Shown in pieces: positions 15,707 to 24,443 of a DNA stretch of 58,850 nt. Every line of letters starts with the position of its first letter. The first letter of the stretch is position 1. Below the pieces are notes generated by a model. That model ran no database searches. It was not told the origin of the DNA and saw nothing but the letters and a program-made list of their open reading frames with translations. Source of the DNA: Microbispora corallina (GTDB lineage Bacteria > Actinomycetota > Actinomycetes > Streptosporangiales > Streptosporangiaceae); the NCBI RefSeq assembly GCF_016863035.1, contig NZ_BOOC01000051.1, positions 1-58,850 on the forward strand, in the 5' to 3' direction. The translations under genes and the position numbers were made by a program.

Positions 15707-16651
15707 ATGACGGCGCTCGCGGCAGGACTGGCGTTGCTCGGGTCGCTGTTCTTCGCGACCGGGGCGGCGCTCCAGCAGTACGAGGCGGCCCGCTCGCCCG
15801 GGGCCGGGCTCGGCGCGCTCCTGCGCCGCCCGCGCTGGCTCCTCGCGGCGGCCTCCATGACGGCGGGCGGGGCCCTGCACATCGGCGCGCTCCGCGTCGG
15901 ACCGCTGACCGTGGTCCAGCCGATGGGGGTCGCCGCCCTCCTGTTCGCCCTGCCGATCGCCGCGGCGCTGCACGGCCGCAGGGTGGCGCGGGCCGAGATC
16001 GCCGCCGCCGGCATGGTCGCCGCCGGGCTGGCCGGCATCGTCCTGCTCGTCCCGGCCGCCGTGCCCTCACCCGCCCTGGACGGCGCGGAGGCCGCCGGCA
16101 TGCTCGCGGCCGCCGCCCTCACCGCGCTCGCGTGCCGCGCCCTCGCGGCCCGCGCCGCCGCCCCCGCCCGCGCCGCCCTGCTGGCCGTCGCCGCGGGCGT
16201 CCTGTACGGCAGCGCCGCGACGCTCGTCCGGGTGCTGGCGGAGGCGCCCGGCCTGAACCTGTGGCTGCTGGCGGTCGTGCCGTTCCCCGCCGTCGCGGCG
16301 CTGGCGCTGCTCCAGCGCGCCTACGCCTGCGGCCACTTCGGCGTGGCGTTCGCCTCCGTCCAGCTGGCCGACCCGCTCACCGCCGTCGCCTGCGGCGCCC
16401 TGCTCCTCGGCGAGCCCCTCCCCGCCAGCCCGGCCGTCGCCACCGCCGCGGGGCTGCTGGCCGCGGCCGGCACCGTCGCGCTCGCCCGTACGGCCACCGG
16501 CGCGGGCCCCGGCGCCACGACACCGCGCGCCACGACACCCCTCGCCACCACCGCGGAGACCGCCGTGACCGGGATGGTCTCCACCTCCGCGGCCTCCGCG
16601 GCCGCCACCGCCTCCATGAGAACCCCCCCTCGTGAGATCGGAGCCCGATGA
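15707..16651 (+). CDS. DMT superfamily (EamA-like) transporter
   Basis: The 314-residue protein has about nine or ten helices and two EamA-type halves. The first contains LRVGPLTVVQPMGVAALLFALP and the second YACGHFGVAFASVQLADPLTAVA, which are the drug/metabolite-transporter patterns. The C-terminal 45 residues form a Thr/Ala-rich soluble tail (about 268-314). The stop codon overlaps the start of the glycosyltransferase gene (ATGA), so the pair is co-translated. The tail is unusual for the family and may exist only to maintain this overlap. Confidence 0.8.
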   Translation: MTALAAGLALLGSLFFATGAALQQYEAARSPGAGLGALLRRPRWLLAAASMTAGGALHIGALRVGPLTVVQPMGVAALLFALPIAAALHGRRVARAEIAAAGMVAAGLAGIVLLVPAAVPSPALDGAEAAGMLAAAALTALACRALAARAAAPARAALLAVAAGVLYGSAATLVRVLAEAPGLNLWLLAVVPFPAVAALALLQRAYACGHFGVAFASVQLADPLTAVACGALLLGEPLPASPAVATAAGLLAAAGTVALARTATGAGPGATTPRATTPLATTAETAVTGMVSTSAASAAATASMRTPPREIGAR

Positions 16652-17928
16652 ACGCCCTGCCGCTGAGATCCGCCCCCGCCGCCCCGGAGGCCCTGCCCGG
16701 CGCCCCCGTGGAGGAGCCGCCCGCCCTGGCCGTCGCCGGGGCCCGCGTCCCGCGGCTCCGGGTCCTGATCGCCGGCGACACCTACCCGCCCGACGTGAAC
16801 GGCGCCGCCCACTTCACCCACCGCCTGGCGACCGGTCTGGCGGCCCGGGGCGGTCAGGTGCACGTCGTCTGCGCCTCCCCCGAGGGCCCGGCCCGTACGG
16901 AGACCGGCGACGGAGTCGTGGTCCACCGGATGCGGTCGGCCCCGCTGCTCGTCCACCCCACGATGCGGGTCAGCCTGCCCGCCGGGCTCGGCCGCGCCCT
17001 GGCGGGGCTCATCGCGCGGGTGCGCCCGCAGGTCGTCCACGTCCAGGGACACTTCGTGGTGGGCCGCGCCGCGGTCCGGGCCGCGCGGGCGGCCGGCCTC
17101 CCGGTGGTCGCGACCAACCACTTCATGCCGGACAACCTGTTCCAGTTCGGCCGCGTGCCGGCCCGCCTGCGCGGGCGTGCCGGGGACCTCGCGTGGCGCG
17201 ACCTCATCCGCGTCTTCGCCCGCGCCGACCACGTGACCACGCCCACCCGCATCGCGGCGGGGCTGCTGCGCGACAAGGGCCTCGCCTGCGACGTGGAGGC
17301 CGTGTCCTGCGGCATCGACCTGGAGCGGTTCCGGCCCCAGCCGCGGCCGTGGGCCCGGGAGTGGGCGTTGCGCCGGTTCGGCCTGCCCGACCGGCCCACC
17401 GTGCTGTTCGTGGGCCGCCTGGACGAGGAGAAGCGCCTGGAGGACCTCGTGCTGGCGCTCCCCCACGTGCTCAACCACGTCGACGCCCAGGCGGTGATCG
17501 CCGGGACGGGCGGGCGTCGGGCCGGCCTGGAGCGCCTGGCGGCCCGGGTGGGGGTGGGCGACCGCGTGCGCTTCCTCGGGTTCGTCCCCGACGACGAGCT
17601 CCCCCGGGTGTACGCGGCGGCCGACGTGTTCGCCATGCCGGGCGTCGCCGAGCTGCAGAGCATCGCCACCCTGGAGGCCATGGCCAGCGGGCTGCCGGTC
17701 GTCGCGGCCGACGCCATGGCCCTGCCGCACCTCGTCGCCGGCAACGGCCGCCTCTACCGGCCGGGCGACGTCCAGGCGATGGCCCGGCACCTGACGACCG
17801 TGCTGACCTCGGACGGCCTGCGGGCGGAGATGTCGGCCGTCAGCCTGGCCATGGCCGCCGGGCACGACCACCGGCGCTCGCTCGCCCGGTTCGAGGAGAT
17901 CTACCGCGAACTCGCCGCCGAACAGTAA
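16648..17928 (+). CDS. GT4 family glycosyltransferase
   Basis: The 426-residue enzyme has a GT-B fold. The N-terminal domain starts RVLIAGDTYPPDVNGAAHF (about 36), typical of GT4 enzymes of the PimB/MgtA type; the C-terminal domain has VLFVGRLDEEKRLEDLV and the E-x7-E motif in AELQSIATLEAMASGLPVV. Such enzymes use a nucleotide sugar, often GDP-mannose, to extend lipid or glycan acceptors at the inner membrane face. Overlap with the DMT transporter gene suggests the product or its lipid carrier may be exported by that transporter (inference). Confidence 0.85.
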   Translation: MNALPLRSAPAAPEALPGAPVEEPPALAVAGARVPRLRVLIAGDTYPPDVNGAAHFTHRLATGLAARGGQVHVVCASPEGPARTETGDGVVVHRMRSAPLLVHPTMRVSLPAGLGRALAGLIARVRPQVVHVQGHFVVGRAAVRAARAAGLPVVATNHFMPDNLFQFGRVPARLRGRAGDLAWRDLIRVFARADHVTTPTRIAAGLLRDKGLACDVEAVSCGIDLERFRPQPRPWAREWALRRFGLPDRPTVLFVGRLDEEKRLEDLVLALPHVLNHVDAQAVIAGTGGRRAGLERLAARVGVGDRVRFLGFVPDDELPRVYAAADVFAMPGVAELQSIATLEAMASGLPVVAADAMALPHLVAGNGRLYRPGDVQAMARHLTTVLTSDGLRAEMSAVSLAMAAGHDHRRSLARFEEIYRELAAEQ

Positions 17929-17981
17929 AGAATCATGCGAATCACGTGCGGTTTCGGCAAAAAATCGGTTAATGTCCGTTC

Positions 17982-18854
17982 ATGTCCGGCGCTTATTTCC
18001 CCCGCATCCAGACCGTCACCGGAGCCCTGCCCGTGGCCGAGATCGACGGTCCCGTGCTGCCCCAGGAGCATCTGCGCAGCGACACCCGGTGGGGGATCGG
18101 CGTCGAGTCGGATCCCCATCGGTGGATCGACGAGGAACGGTACGTCCTGGAGGAGATCAGGGCGCTGGGCCGCGAACACGCCCTGGGCCTGGTCGTCGAG
18201 CACAGCTGCGCCGGGCTGGCCCGCGACCCCGCCGCCCTCGCGCGGGTGGCCATGGCGGGCCGGGTCCCCGTGGTCGCCGCCACCGGGTTCGCCCCCGAGC
18301 CGTTCGCCGGCGACCTGATCCGGCGCTACAGCGTGGAGGACCTCACGTCCGACCTGCTGCACGAGATCGGCGCCGGGCTCGACGGCACCGGCGCGCGGCC
18401 CGGCCTCATCGTGGCGTCGGCGTGGGGCGAGGTCCCCACGCCCGCCGAGGAGCGGGCCGTCACGGCCGCCGCCCGGGCGTCGCTGCGGACGGACCTGCCG
18501 GTGGCCACCGGCGGCCTCGAACTGCTTGAGCTGCTGCTGTCGCAGAACGTGCCGCCCCGGCGGCTGAGCGCCCGCACGGCCGACCCGCTGGCACAGCGGA
18601 AGATCGCCGAGACCGGCGCGTACGTCAGCGTGTGCGAGGTCGAGGACGTCCTCGCCCTGCTGGACGCGGGACACGCCGAGCGGGTGCTGCTCAGCAGCGG
18701 CGTGACACGGCGCGAGCACCTGGCCGCCTACGGCGGGCACGGGTACGGCCGGCTCTTCGCGACACTCGTGCCGGGCCTGCGGGAGGCCGGGGTCGAGGAG
18801 GACGTGATCGGGCTCGTCACCCACGACAACCCGCTGCGCTGGCTCGCGGGATAG
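17982..18854 (+). CDS. Phosphotriesterase-family protein lacking most metal ligands
   Basis: The 290-residue protein aligns by eye along its full length with phosphotriesterase-homology (PHP) proteins. It starts IQTVTGALPV, and later has LSQNVPPRRL, GAYVSVCEVED and HAERVLLSSGVTRREHLAAYGG. The expected metal-binding residues are mostly replaced: His-x-His is Gln28-Glu-His30, the carboxylated Lys position lies in IVASAWGE, the third and fourth His positions fall in VATGG and SARTAD, and the Asp of the HDVGR motif is Gly. It is probably a non-catalytic or differently active member. TAATGT six bases before the ATG suggests a leaderless transcript. Confidence 0.65.
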   Translation: MSGAYFPRIQTVTGALPVAEIDGPVLPQEHLRSDTRWGIGVESDPHRWIDEERYVLEEIRALGREHALGLVVEHSCAGLARDPAALARVAMAGRVPVVAATGFAPEPFAGDLIRRYSVEDLTSDLLHEIGAGLDGTGARPGLIVASAWGEVPTPAEERAVTAAARASLRTDLPVATGGLELLELLLSQNVPPRRLSARTADPLAQRKIAETGAYVSVCEVEDVLALLDAGHAERVLLSSGVTRREHLAAYGGHGYGRLFATLVPGLREAGVEEDVIGLVTHDNPLRWLAG

Positions 18855-20258
18855 TCAGGAGTCGAAGCCGAAGCCCATCGCGTCGAGCATGCGCAGCCAG
18901 GCGTTGCGGCGACCCTGGTGGGCGTCGGCGCGGACCATCGACCAGCGGGTGAACTGGACGACGCCCGACCTGACCGGCTCGGGCGGGAACGGCATGGGCT
19001 TGTCCCTGACCATCCGCAGCGACGTGCGCTCGGTCGGCCGCCCGTCCAGCAGGTCGAGCATCACGTTCGCGCCGAACCGGGTGGCGCCGACCCCGAGGCC
19101 GGTGTACCCGGCGGCGTAGGCGAGGCGCGAGCCGTACGCCGTGCCGAAGAAGGCGCTGAACCGGCTGCACGTGTCGATGACCCCGCCCCAGCGATGGGTG
19201 AAGCGCACGCCGTGGAGCTGGGGGAACGTCTCGAAGAAGTGCCTGGCCAGCTTCTCGAACGTGGCGTCCCGCTGGTCGTACTCCGGCCGGACCAGGCCGC
19301 CGTTGTGGTAGACGGCGTCGTAGCCGCCCCACAGAACACGGTTGTCGTCGGTCAGCCGGTAGTAGTGGAACTGGTTGCCCGAGTCGCCGACGCCCTGCCG
19401 GTTGCGCCATCCGAGGGCGGCCAGCTGGACGGCGGACAGCGGCTCGGTCATGAGCGCGTAGTCGTAGACCGGGATGAGGAAGTGCCGCAGCCGGCGCAGC
19501 AGCGGGGGGAACGCCCCGGTGCCGAGCGCCACCCGGCGGGCCCTGACGGAGCCCAGGGGCGTGCGCAGCTCCAGCAGCCGCCCGCCGTCGCGCAGCGACC
19601 GGACCGGCGTCTCCTCGGCGACGCGGACGCCGAGGCGCACGCAGGCGTCCCGCAACCCCCAGGCCAGCCGGGCGGGGTCGACCATCGCCACGCCCTCGCG
19701 GTCCCACAGGCCGCCGAGATACGTCGGGGAGTCCAGCTCCGCGCGCACCCGATCGGCGTCGAGCCGCTCCAGCCTGCGGCCGAGCGACGCGGCGACCGCC
19801 GCCTCCTCGTCGAGCCCGGCGAGCTGCCACTCCTCGGTGGCCACGCGCAGCTCGCCGGTGCGCTCGAAGGAGCAGTCCACGCCGTGGCGGGCGAGCGACG
19901 CCTCGATCTCGTCGAGGTTCTCCCGCCCCAGCCGCTCCAGCGCGGCGATCTCGTCCGGCCAGCGCTCCAGCCCGTTGCCGAGGCCGTGGGTGAGGCTGGC
20001 CGCGCAGAACCCGCCGTTGCGGCCGGACGCGGCCCACCCGGTGTGCCCGCCCTCCAGCAGGACGACGTCGAGCGAGGGGTCCCGCTCCTTGGCCATCAGG
20101 GCCGTCCACAGCCCCGTGAAGCCGCCCCCGACGACGGCCAGGTCGGCGGTGACGTCGCCCACGAGCCGCGGCAGCGGCTCGGGCGCGATCGGACGGTCCA
20201 GCCAGTACGGCTTGCGCTCCGCGTCAGCGAGCGCCTTCAGCGGACCCACGCATTCCAC
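18855..20258 (-). CDS. DAO-type FAD oxidoreductase (polyamine-pathway oxidase)
   Basis: The 467-residue enzyme has an N-terminal FAD Rossmann motif DLAVVGGGFTGLWTAL (about 39), the GHTGWAASGRNGGFC loop typical of PuuB/glycine-oxidase-like DAO proteins, and a C-terminal GYTGLGVGATRFGANVMLDLL cofactor segment. In Escherichia coli the relative PuuB oxidises gamma-glutamylputrescine. Here the enzyme closes an operon with polyamine transport and an aldehyde dehydrogenase, so oxidation of a (glutamylated) polyamine to an aldehyde is the natural role. AAGGGA six bases upstream supports the ATG. No gamma-glutamylputrescine synthetase is in the window. Confidence 0.8.
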   Translation of the reverse strand: MECVGPLKALADAERKPYWLDRPIAPEPLPRLVGDVTADLAVVGGGFTGLWTALMAKERDPSLDVVLLEGGHTGWAASGRNGGFCAASLTHGLGNGLERWPDEIAALERLGRENLDEIEASLARHGVDCSFERTGELRVATEEWQLAGLDEEAAVAASLGRRLERLDADRVRAELDSPTYLGGLWDREGVAMVDPARLAWGLRDACVRLGVRVAEETPVRSLRDGGRLLELRTPLGSVRARRVALGTGAFPPLLRRLRHFLIPVYDYALMTEPLSAVQLAALGWRNRQGVGDSGNQFHYYRLTDDNRVLWGGYDAVYHNGGLVRPEYDQRDATFEKLARHFFETFPQLHGVRFTHRWGGVIDTCSRFSAFFGTAYGSRLAYAAGYTGLGVGATRFGANVMLDLLDGRPTERTSLRMVRDKPMPFPPEPVRSGVVQFTRWSMVRADAHQGRRNAWLRMLDAMGFGFDS

Positions 20259-20266
20259 ATCCCTTG

Positions 20267-20299
20267 CAGATCCCGTACAGATCCCGTGCAGGTGCCGTG
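20267..20299. repeat. Three 11-bp tandem repeats
   Basis: CAGATCCCGTA, CAGATCCCGTG and CAGGTGCCGTG follow one another between the potC stop and the FAD oxidase start. The first two differ at one base and the third at two or three. The period is about one helical turn. Function is unknown. Confidence 0.55.
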
Positions 20300-20304
20300 C
20301 CGGG

Positions 20305-21090
20305 TCAGGCGCGGCGGCGGGCGGCGAGGCCGTTCACCACAGCGATCAGCACGCCCGCCGCGAAGATCAGCGTGCCCATGACGTTCACCTGCGGCGGGAT
20401 GCCGACGCGGGTGGCGCCCCAGATCCACAGCGGGAACGTCACGGTGCCGCCGGAGTTGAAGTTGGTGATGACGAAGTCGTCGATGGACAGGGCGAAGGCC
20501 AGCATCGACCCGGCCAGCACACCCGGGAAGATCATCGGCAGCGTCACCAGCCGGAAGGTCTCCCAGGTGCCGGCGCCGAGGTCGCGGGCCGCCTCCTCCA
20601 GCGACCGGTCCAGCGTCATGACCCGCGCCCGGACCGTCACGGCCACGAACGAGATCGAGAACATGACGTGCGAGATCACGATCGTCCAGAAGCCCAGCGG
20701 CACGGCGAACGTCACGAACAGCGACAACAGCGAGGCGCCCATCACGATCTCGGCGCAGGAGATGGCCGCGAACAGGACGAGGTTCGTCGCCCCGGCCCCG
20801 CGGAAGCGGTAGCGGCCGAGCGCGAGCCCGATCAGCGACCCGAGCACCCCGGCGATCACCATGGTCAGCACGGCGATCACCAGCGAGTTCACCAGGGCCC
20901 TGGTCAGGTCGTCGATCTCGAACAGCTTGCCGTACCACTTCAGGGTGAAGCCCTGCCAGGAGGTGTTGAACCGGCCGTGCGTGTCGTTGAACCCGAAAAG
21001 GATCATGACCGCGATCGGCAGCACCAGCCAGGCGATCACCAGCCAGGTGTAGACCTGGAGGCCGCGGCCCCTGAACAGGCCCCTGCTCAT
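20305..21090 (-). CDS. potC: Polyamine ABC transporter permease (PotC-like)
   Basis: The 261-residue protein has six helices and the permease EAA loop (EEAARDLGAGTWETFRLVTLPMIFPGVL), the contact site for the ATPase. LSIDDFVITNFNSGG is characteristic of PotC/PotI permeases. Its ATG overlaps the stop of the preceding permease gene (ATGA). Together with PotB it forms the membrane channel for spermidine/putrescine-type substrates. Confidence 0.88.
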   Translation of the reverse strand: MSRGLFRGRGLQVYTWLVIAWLVLPIAVMILFGFNDTHGRFNTSWQGFTLKWYGKLFEIDDLTRALVNSLVIAVLTMVIAGVLGSLIGLALGRYRFRGAGATNLVLFAAISCAEIVMGASLLSLFVTFAVPLGFWTIVISHVMFSISFVAVTVRARVMTLDRSLEEAARDLGAGTWETFRLVTLPMIFPGVLAGSMLAFALSIDDFVITNFNSGGTVTFPLWIWGATRVGIPPQVNVMGTLIFAAGVLIAVVNGLAARRRA

Positions 21091-21950
21091 CGGGCGGCCA
21101 CCTCCAGCACGTCGTCGGTGCCGAGCGCCCGCGCGTAGACGAAGATGCCGACCAGCAGCAGCGCCATCAGCGTGAACGACAGCGCCGAGGCCGTCGGGTA
21201 GTCCTGGTTCACCAGGAACTGGTTCTGGATCACATTGCCGATCATGGTGTTGCCGGTGCCGCCAAGGACGGAGGCGTTGACGTAGTCCGACGTCGCGGGC
21301 ACGAACGTCATGAGCACGCCGGCGAACACGCCCGGCATCGACAGCGGCAGCACCACCCGCAGGAACGTCTGCGTCCTGCCGGCGTACAGGTCCTGCGCCG
21401 CCTCCAGCACCCGCGGGTCGATCCGCTCCAGCGCCACGTAGATCGGCAGCACCATGAACGGCAGGAAGTTGTACGCGAGGCCCCCGATGACCGCGACGCT
21501 GGTCGCCAGGATGTGGAAGTCCTGCGGGACCAGCCCGGCGCTCTTCAGCGGCCCGAGCAGCAGCCCGTTGTCCGACAGGAAGAACTGCCAGGAGATGGTC
21601 CGCAGCACGAACGACACGAGGAACGGCAGCAGCAGCAGGAACAGGTAGACCGACTTGCGGCTGCCACCCCTGAACGCGATCCAGTACGCCACCGGGAAGC
21701 CCACGATGATCTGGATCACGGTCGCGGCCAGGCCGTAGAGGACGGACCGGATGATCTGGTCGTGGAAGTTGGCGATGCCGTCCACGTAGCTGTGCCAGTT
21801 GAAGGTGAACGCGAACCCGTTCACCACGTCGCCCGACTGGAGCGACAGCGAGAGCATGACGATGGTCGGGACGACGAAGAAGATCGCGAGCCACAGACCG
21901 CCCGGGAAGATCAGCGCGTACGGCGTGAGCGCCGCCCTGAGTCGGTTCAT
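21087..21950 (-). CDS. potB: Polyamine ABC transporter permease (PotB-like)
   Basis: The 287-residue protein has six helices, with the long periplasmic loop after helix 1 seen in PotB (GDVVNGFAFTFNWHSYVDGI) and the EAA loop LEAAQDLYAGRTQTFLRVVLP. LGGTGNTMIGNVIQNQFL is a conserved segment of PotB/PotH. The gene overlaps both neighbours by 4 bp, giving tight stoichiometric coupling of the binding protein and the two permeases. Confidence 0.88.
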   Translation of the reverse strand: MNRLRAALTPYALIFPGGLWLAIFFVVPTIVMLSLSLQSGDVVNGFAFTFNWHSYVDGIANFHDQIIRSVLYGLAATVIQIIVGFPVAYWIAFRGGSRKSVYLFLLLLPFLVSFVLRTISWQFFLSDNGLLLGPLKSAGLVPQDFHILATSVAVIGGLAYNFLPFMVLPIYVALERIDPRVLEAAQDLYAGRTQTFLRVVLPLSMPGVFAGVLMTFVPATSDYVNASVLGGTGNTMIGNVIQNQFLVNQDYPTASALSFTLMALLLVGIFVYARALGTDDVLEVAAR

Positions 21951-23203
21951 GACGTGGTGATGGCCTGGAAGGTGCTCTCGAACTGCTTCTGCTCCGCCGA
22001 GTCCTTGAAGACCTTGTAGCTGCGCAGCTTCGACAGGTCGGCGTCGGAGGGGAACACCAGCGGGCTCGCGGCGACGTCCTCCAGGAGCTTCTTGTCGTCC
22101 CCGCTCGCCTTGCCGGCGTCGGCGGCGATGACGTCCTTGGCGCCGGGGACCGGGGTCACGTAGTTGATGTACTCGGCCAGGCGCGCGGCGACGTTCACGT
22201 CGTAGAAGAAGTCGATGAGCGTGATCGCGTCGACCGGGCTGGAGGCGGTCTTCGGGATCATCATGTTGTCCGTCCAGATGGTCGCGCCCTCCTGCGGGAT
22301 CACGAACTTCAGGTCGGTGCCGTCGGAGACGTTCTTCTGGAAGATGTCGCCCGACCAGGCCATCGTCAGCCAGATGTCGCCCTTGCTCAGCGGGTCGACG
22401 TAGGACTGGTCGTAATACTTGCGGACGATCCCGGAGTCGCGCTGCTCCTTGAGCTTGGCCGCCGCCTTCTCCCAGTCGGCCGGGCCGGACTTGTCCGGGT
22501 CGATCCCCAGCGCGAACAGGCCGAAGTTCGCGATCTCCTGCGAGTCGGACATCATGCCGACCTTGCCCTTGTACTTCGGGTTCCACAGGTCGGCCATGCT
22601 GGTCGGCGGGGTGTCGACGTACTTGGGGTTGTAGGCGATGCCCGTCATGCCCGACGCCCACGGCACGCTGTAGACGTTGCCCGGGTCGTAGGCCTCGTTC
22701 TTGTACCGCTCCCCCGCGTTCGCCGTGTAGTTCGGCAGCTTGGAGTGGTCGAGCGGCACGAGGTACCCGAGCTGGACGAGCTGGGTGAACTGGATGCCGT
22801 TGGTGACCACCATGAGGTCGTAGCCGATGGACTGCCCGGCGGCGAGCTGCGGCTGGATCTTGGCGAACCAGCTCGCGTTGTCCTGGATGACCTCCTTGTA
22901 GGTCACCGTGATCCCAGTCTGCTTGGTGAACTGCTGCAGCTCGGGGTGCTTGGGGTCCATGTAGAGGGGCCAGTTGGCGAAGTCGACGTGGCCGGTCTTG
23001 GCCTTGCCCGCCCAGTACTTCTCCACCTCGGACTGGGCCTGGGCGGAGGAGGTCGGCTTGGCCACGCCCTTGCCCTGGACGCCGCAGGCGGCGAGCGCGA
23101 GGCCGGCGGCGGACATGCCGGCCAGGCGGAAGGCGTCCCGGCGGCCGAGACGGCGCTGGGTCGAGCCACGGAGGAAGGCGGGATCGCGCCTGAAGTCGTT
23201 CAT
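21947..23203 (-). CDS. potD: Polyamine ABC transporter substrate-binding lipoprotein (PotD-like)
   Basis: The 418-residue protein has a Tat-type N-terminus (RRLGRRDAFRL) followed by a hydrophobic stretch and the lipobox ALAAC (about 36-40), so it should be exported folded and lipid-anchored. The mature part is a family 1 periplasmic binding fold of the PotD/PotF type, with FANWPLYMDPKHPEL near its start and WLTMAWSGDIFQKN, the Asp-bearing segment expected to contact amines. It lies between the ATPase and permease genes of the importer. Confidence 0.88.
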   Translation of the reverse strand: MNDFRRDPAFLRGSTQRRLGRRDAFRLAGMSAAGLALAACGVQGKGVAKPTSSAQAQSEVEKYWAGKAKTGHVDFANWPLYMDPKHPELQQFTKQTGITVTYKEVIQDNASWFAKIQPQLAAGQSIGYDLMVVTNGIQFTQLVQLGYLVPLDHSKLPNYTANAGERYKNEAYDPGNVYSVPWASGMTGIAYNPKYVDTPPTSMADLWNPKYKGKVGMMSDSQEIANFGLFALGIDPDKSGPADWEKAAAKLKEQRDSGIVRKYYDQSYVDPLSKGDIWLTMAWSGDIFQKNVSDGTDLKFVIPQEGATIWTDNMMIPKTASSPVDAITLIDFFYDVNVAARLAEYINYVTPVPGAKDVIAADAGKASGDDKKLLEDVAASPLVFPSDADLSKLRSYKVFKDSAEQKQFESTFQAITTS

Positions 23204-23230
23204 GGGGTTCGTGCTCCGGGGGTGTCGCGG

Positions 23231-24379
23231 TTAGCGCAGTTCGTAGGAGTGCCGGGGCTGCCAGGACAGCCACACCGTGTCGCCGCGCTCGGCGGTGATG
23301 GTGCTGTCGTGGGCGTTCTGCTCGAACACGGTGATCTCCGCGCCGTCCGCGAGGACCACCAGGTAGCTGTTGTACGTGCCGAGGTAGACGACCTCGGAGA
23401 CGGTCCCCCGCACGACGCTCAGGTCGCCCGCGGGCTGCTCCTTGGTGATCGTGATCTTCTCGGGCCGCACGGTGAGGTCGACGGTGTCGCCGGCGGAGAC
23501 CGTCCCGTCAACGGGGATGACGATCCGGTCGCTCGGCCCGAGGGCCAGCACGGCGGTGTCGCCGGACACCGTCTGCACGGCGCCGCTCAGCAGGTTCGAG
23601 GTGCCGATGAACCCGGCGACGAACTTCGTCGAGGGCCGCTCGTAGATCTCGCGGGGCTCGGCCAGCTGCTCGACCAGGCCGTCGTTCATGACGGCGATGC
23701 GGTCGCTCATCGTGAGCGCCTCGCCCTGGTCGTGGGTGACGTAGACGAACGTGATGCCGACCTCGCGCTGGATGCGCTTCAGCTCGATCTGCATGGCCTG
23801 GCGGAGCTTGAGGTCGAGCGCTCCCAGGGGCTCGTCGAGGAGGAGCGCGCGGGGGCGGTTGACCAGGGCGCGCGCGAGCGCGACCCGCTGTTGCTGACCG
23901 CCGGACATCTCCTTCGGGCGGCGCTTCTCCCGGCCCACGAGGTCCACGACCTCGAGGATCTCGCCGACGCGACGCCTGATCTCTGCGTCGGGCACCTTCC
24001 TGCGCCTGAGTCCGAACGCGACGTTGTCCCAGACGTTCATGTGCGGGAACAGCGCGTAGGACTGGAAGACCATGTTCACGTCACGCTTGTTCGGGGGGAC
24101 GCTCGTGACGTCCTCCCCATGGAGCCTGACGACGCCCCCTGTGGGGTCCTCGAACCCGGCGATCATCCGCATGCTGGTGGTCTTGCCGCAGCCCGACGGG
24201 CCGAGGAGGGAGAAGAACTCGCCCTCCGTGATGGCGAGGCTGACGCCCTTGACCGCCCTTACGACCTCACCGTGCGAGACATACTCCTTGACGACGTTGT
24301 CGAGCTCGATGGCGGGCACGTCCTGTGATACGGGGGCAGCCTCGACGGCTGCCCCCGCGCCCGCCTGGATTTCTGTCAT
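23231..24379 (-). CDS. potA: Polyamine ABC transporter ATPase (PotA-like)
   Basis: The 382-residue ATPase has Walker A GPSGCGKTT, the Q-loop FQSYALFPHMNVWDNVAFGL, the signature MSGGQQQRVALARAL and Walker B LLLDEPLGALD. A C-terminal TOBE domain (about 270-380) with LTVRPEKITI is typical of PotA/MalK importers. The ATG at 24379 (MTEIQAG) is preferred: GAGGG lies 12 bases before it. An ATG at 24403 would add eight residues. It lies between the aldehyde dehydrogenase gene and potD, with spacers of 27-64 bp. Confidence 0.88.
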   Translation of the reverse strand: MTEIQAGAGAAVEAAPVSQDVPAIELDNVVKEYVSHGEVVRAVKGVSLAITEGEFFSLLGPSGCGKTTSMRMIAGFEDPTGGVVRLHGEDVTSVPPNKRDVNMVFQSYALFPHMNVWDNVAFGLRRRKVPDAEIRRRVGEILEVVDLVGREKRRPKEMSGGQQQRVALARALVNRPRALLLDEPLGALDLKLRQAMQIELKRIQREVGITFVYVTHDQGEALTMSDRIAVMNDGLVEQLAEPREIYERPSTKFVAGFIGTSNLLSGAVQTVSGDTAVLALGPSDRIVIPVDGTVSAGDTVDLTVRPEKITITKEQPAGDLSVVRGTVSEVVYLGTYNSYLVVLADGAEITVFEQNAHDSTITAERGDTVWLSWQPRHSYELR

Positions 24380-24443
24380 TCCAGGCTTATCCCTCTTTAT
24401 CAATAGGTCCGGGGCCGGCTCTGCCTCGCCCGCCGACGGAGCC

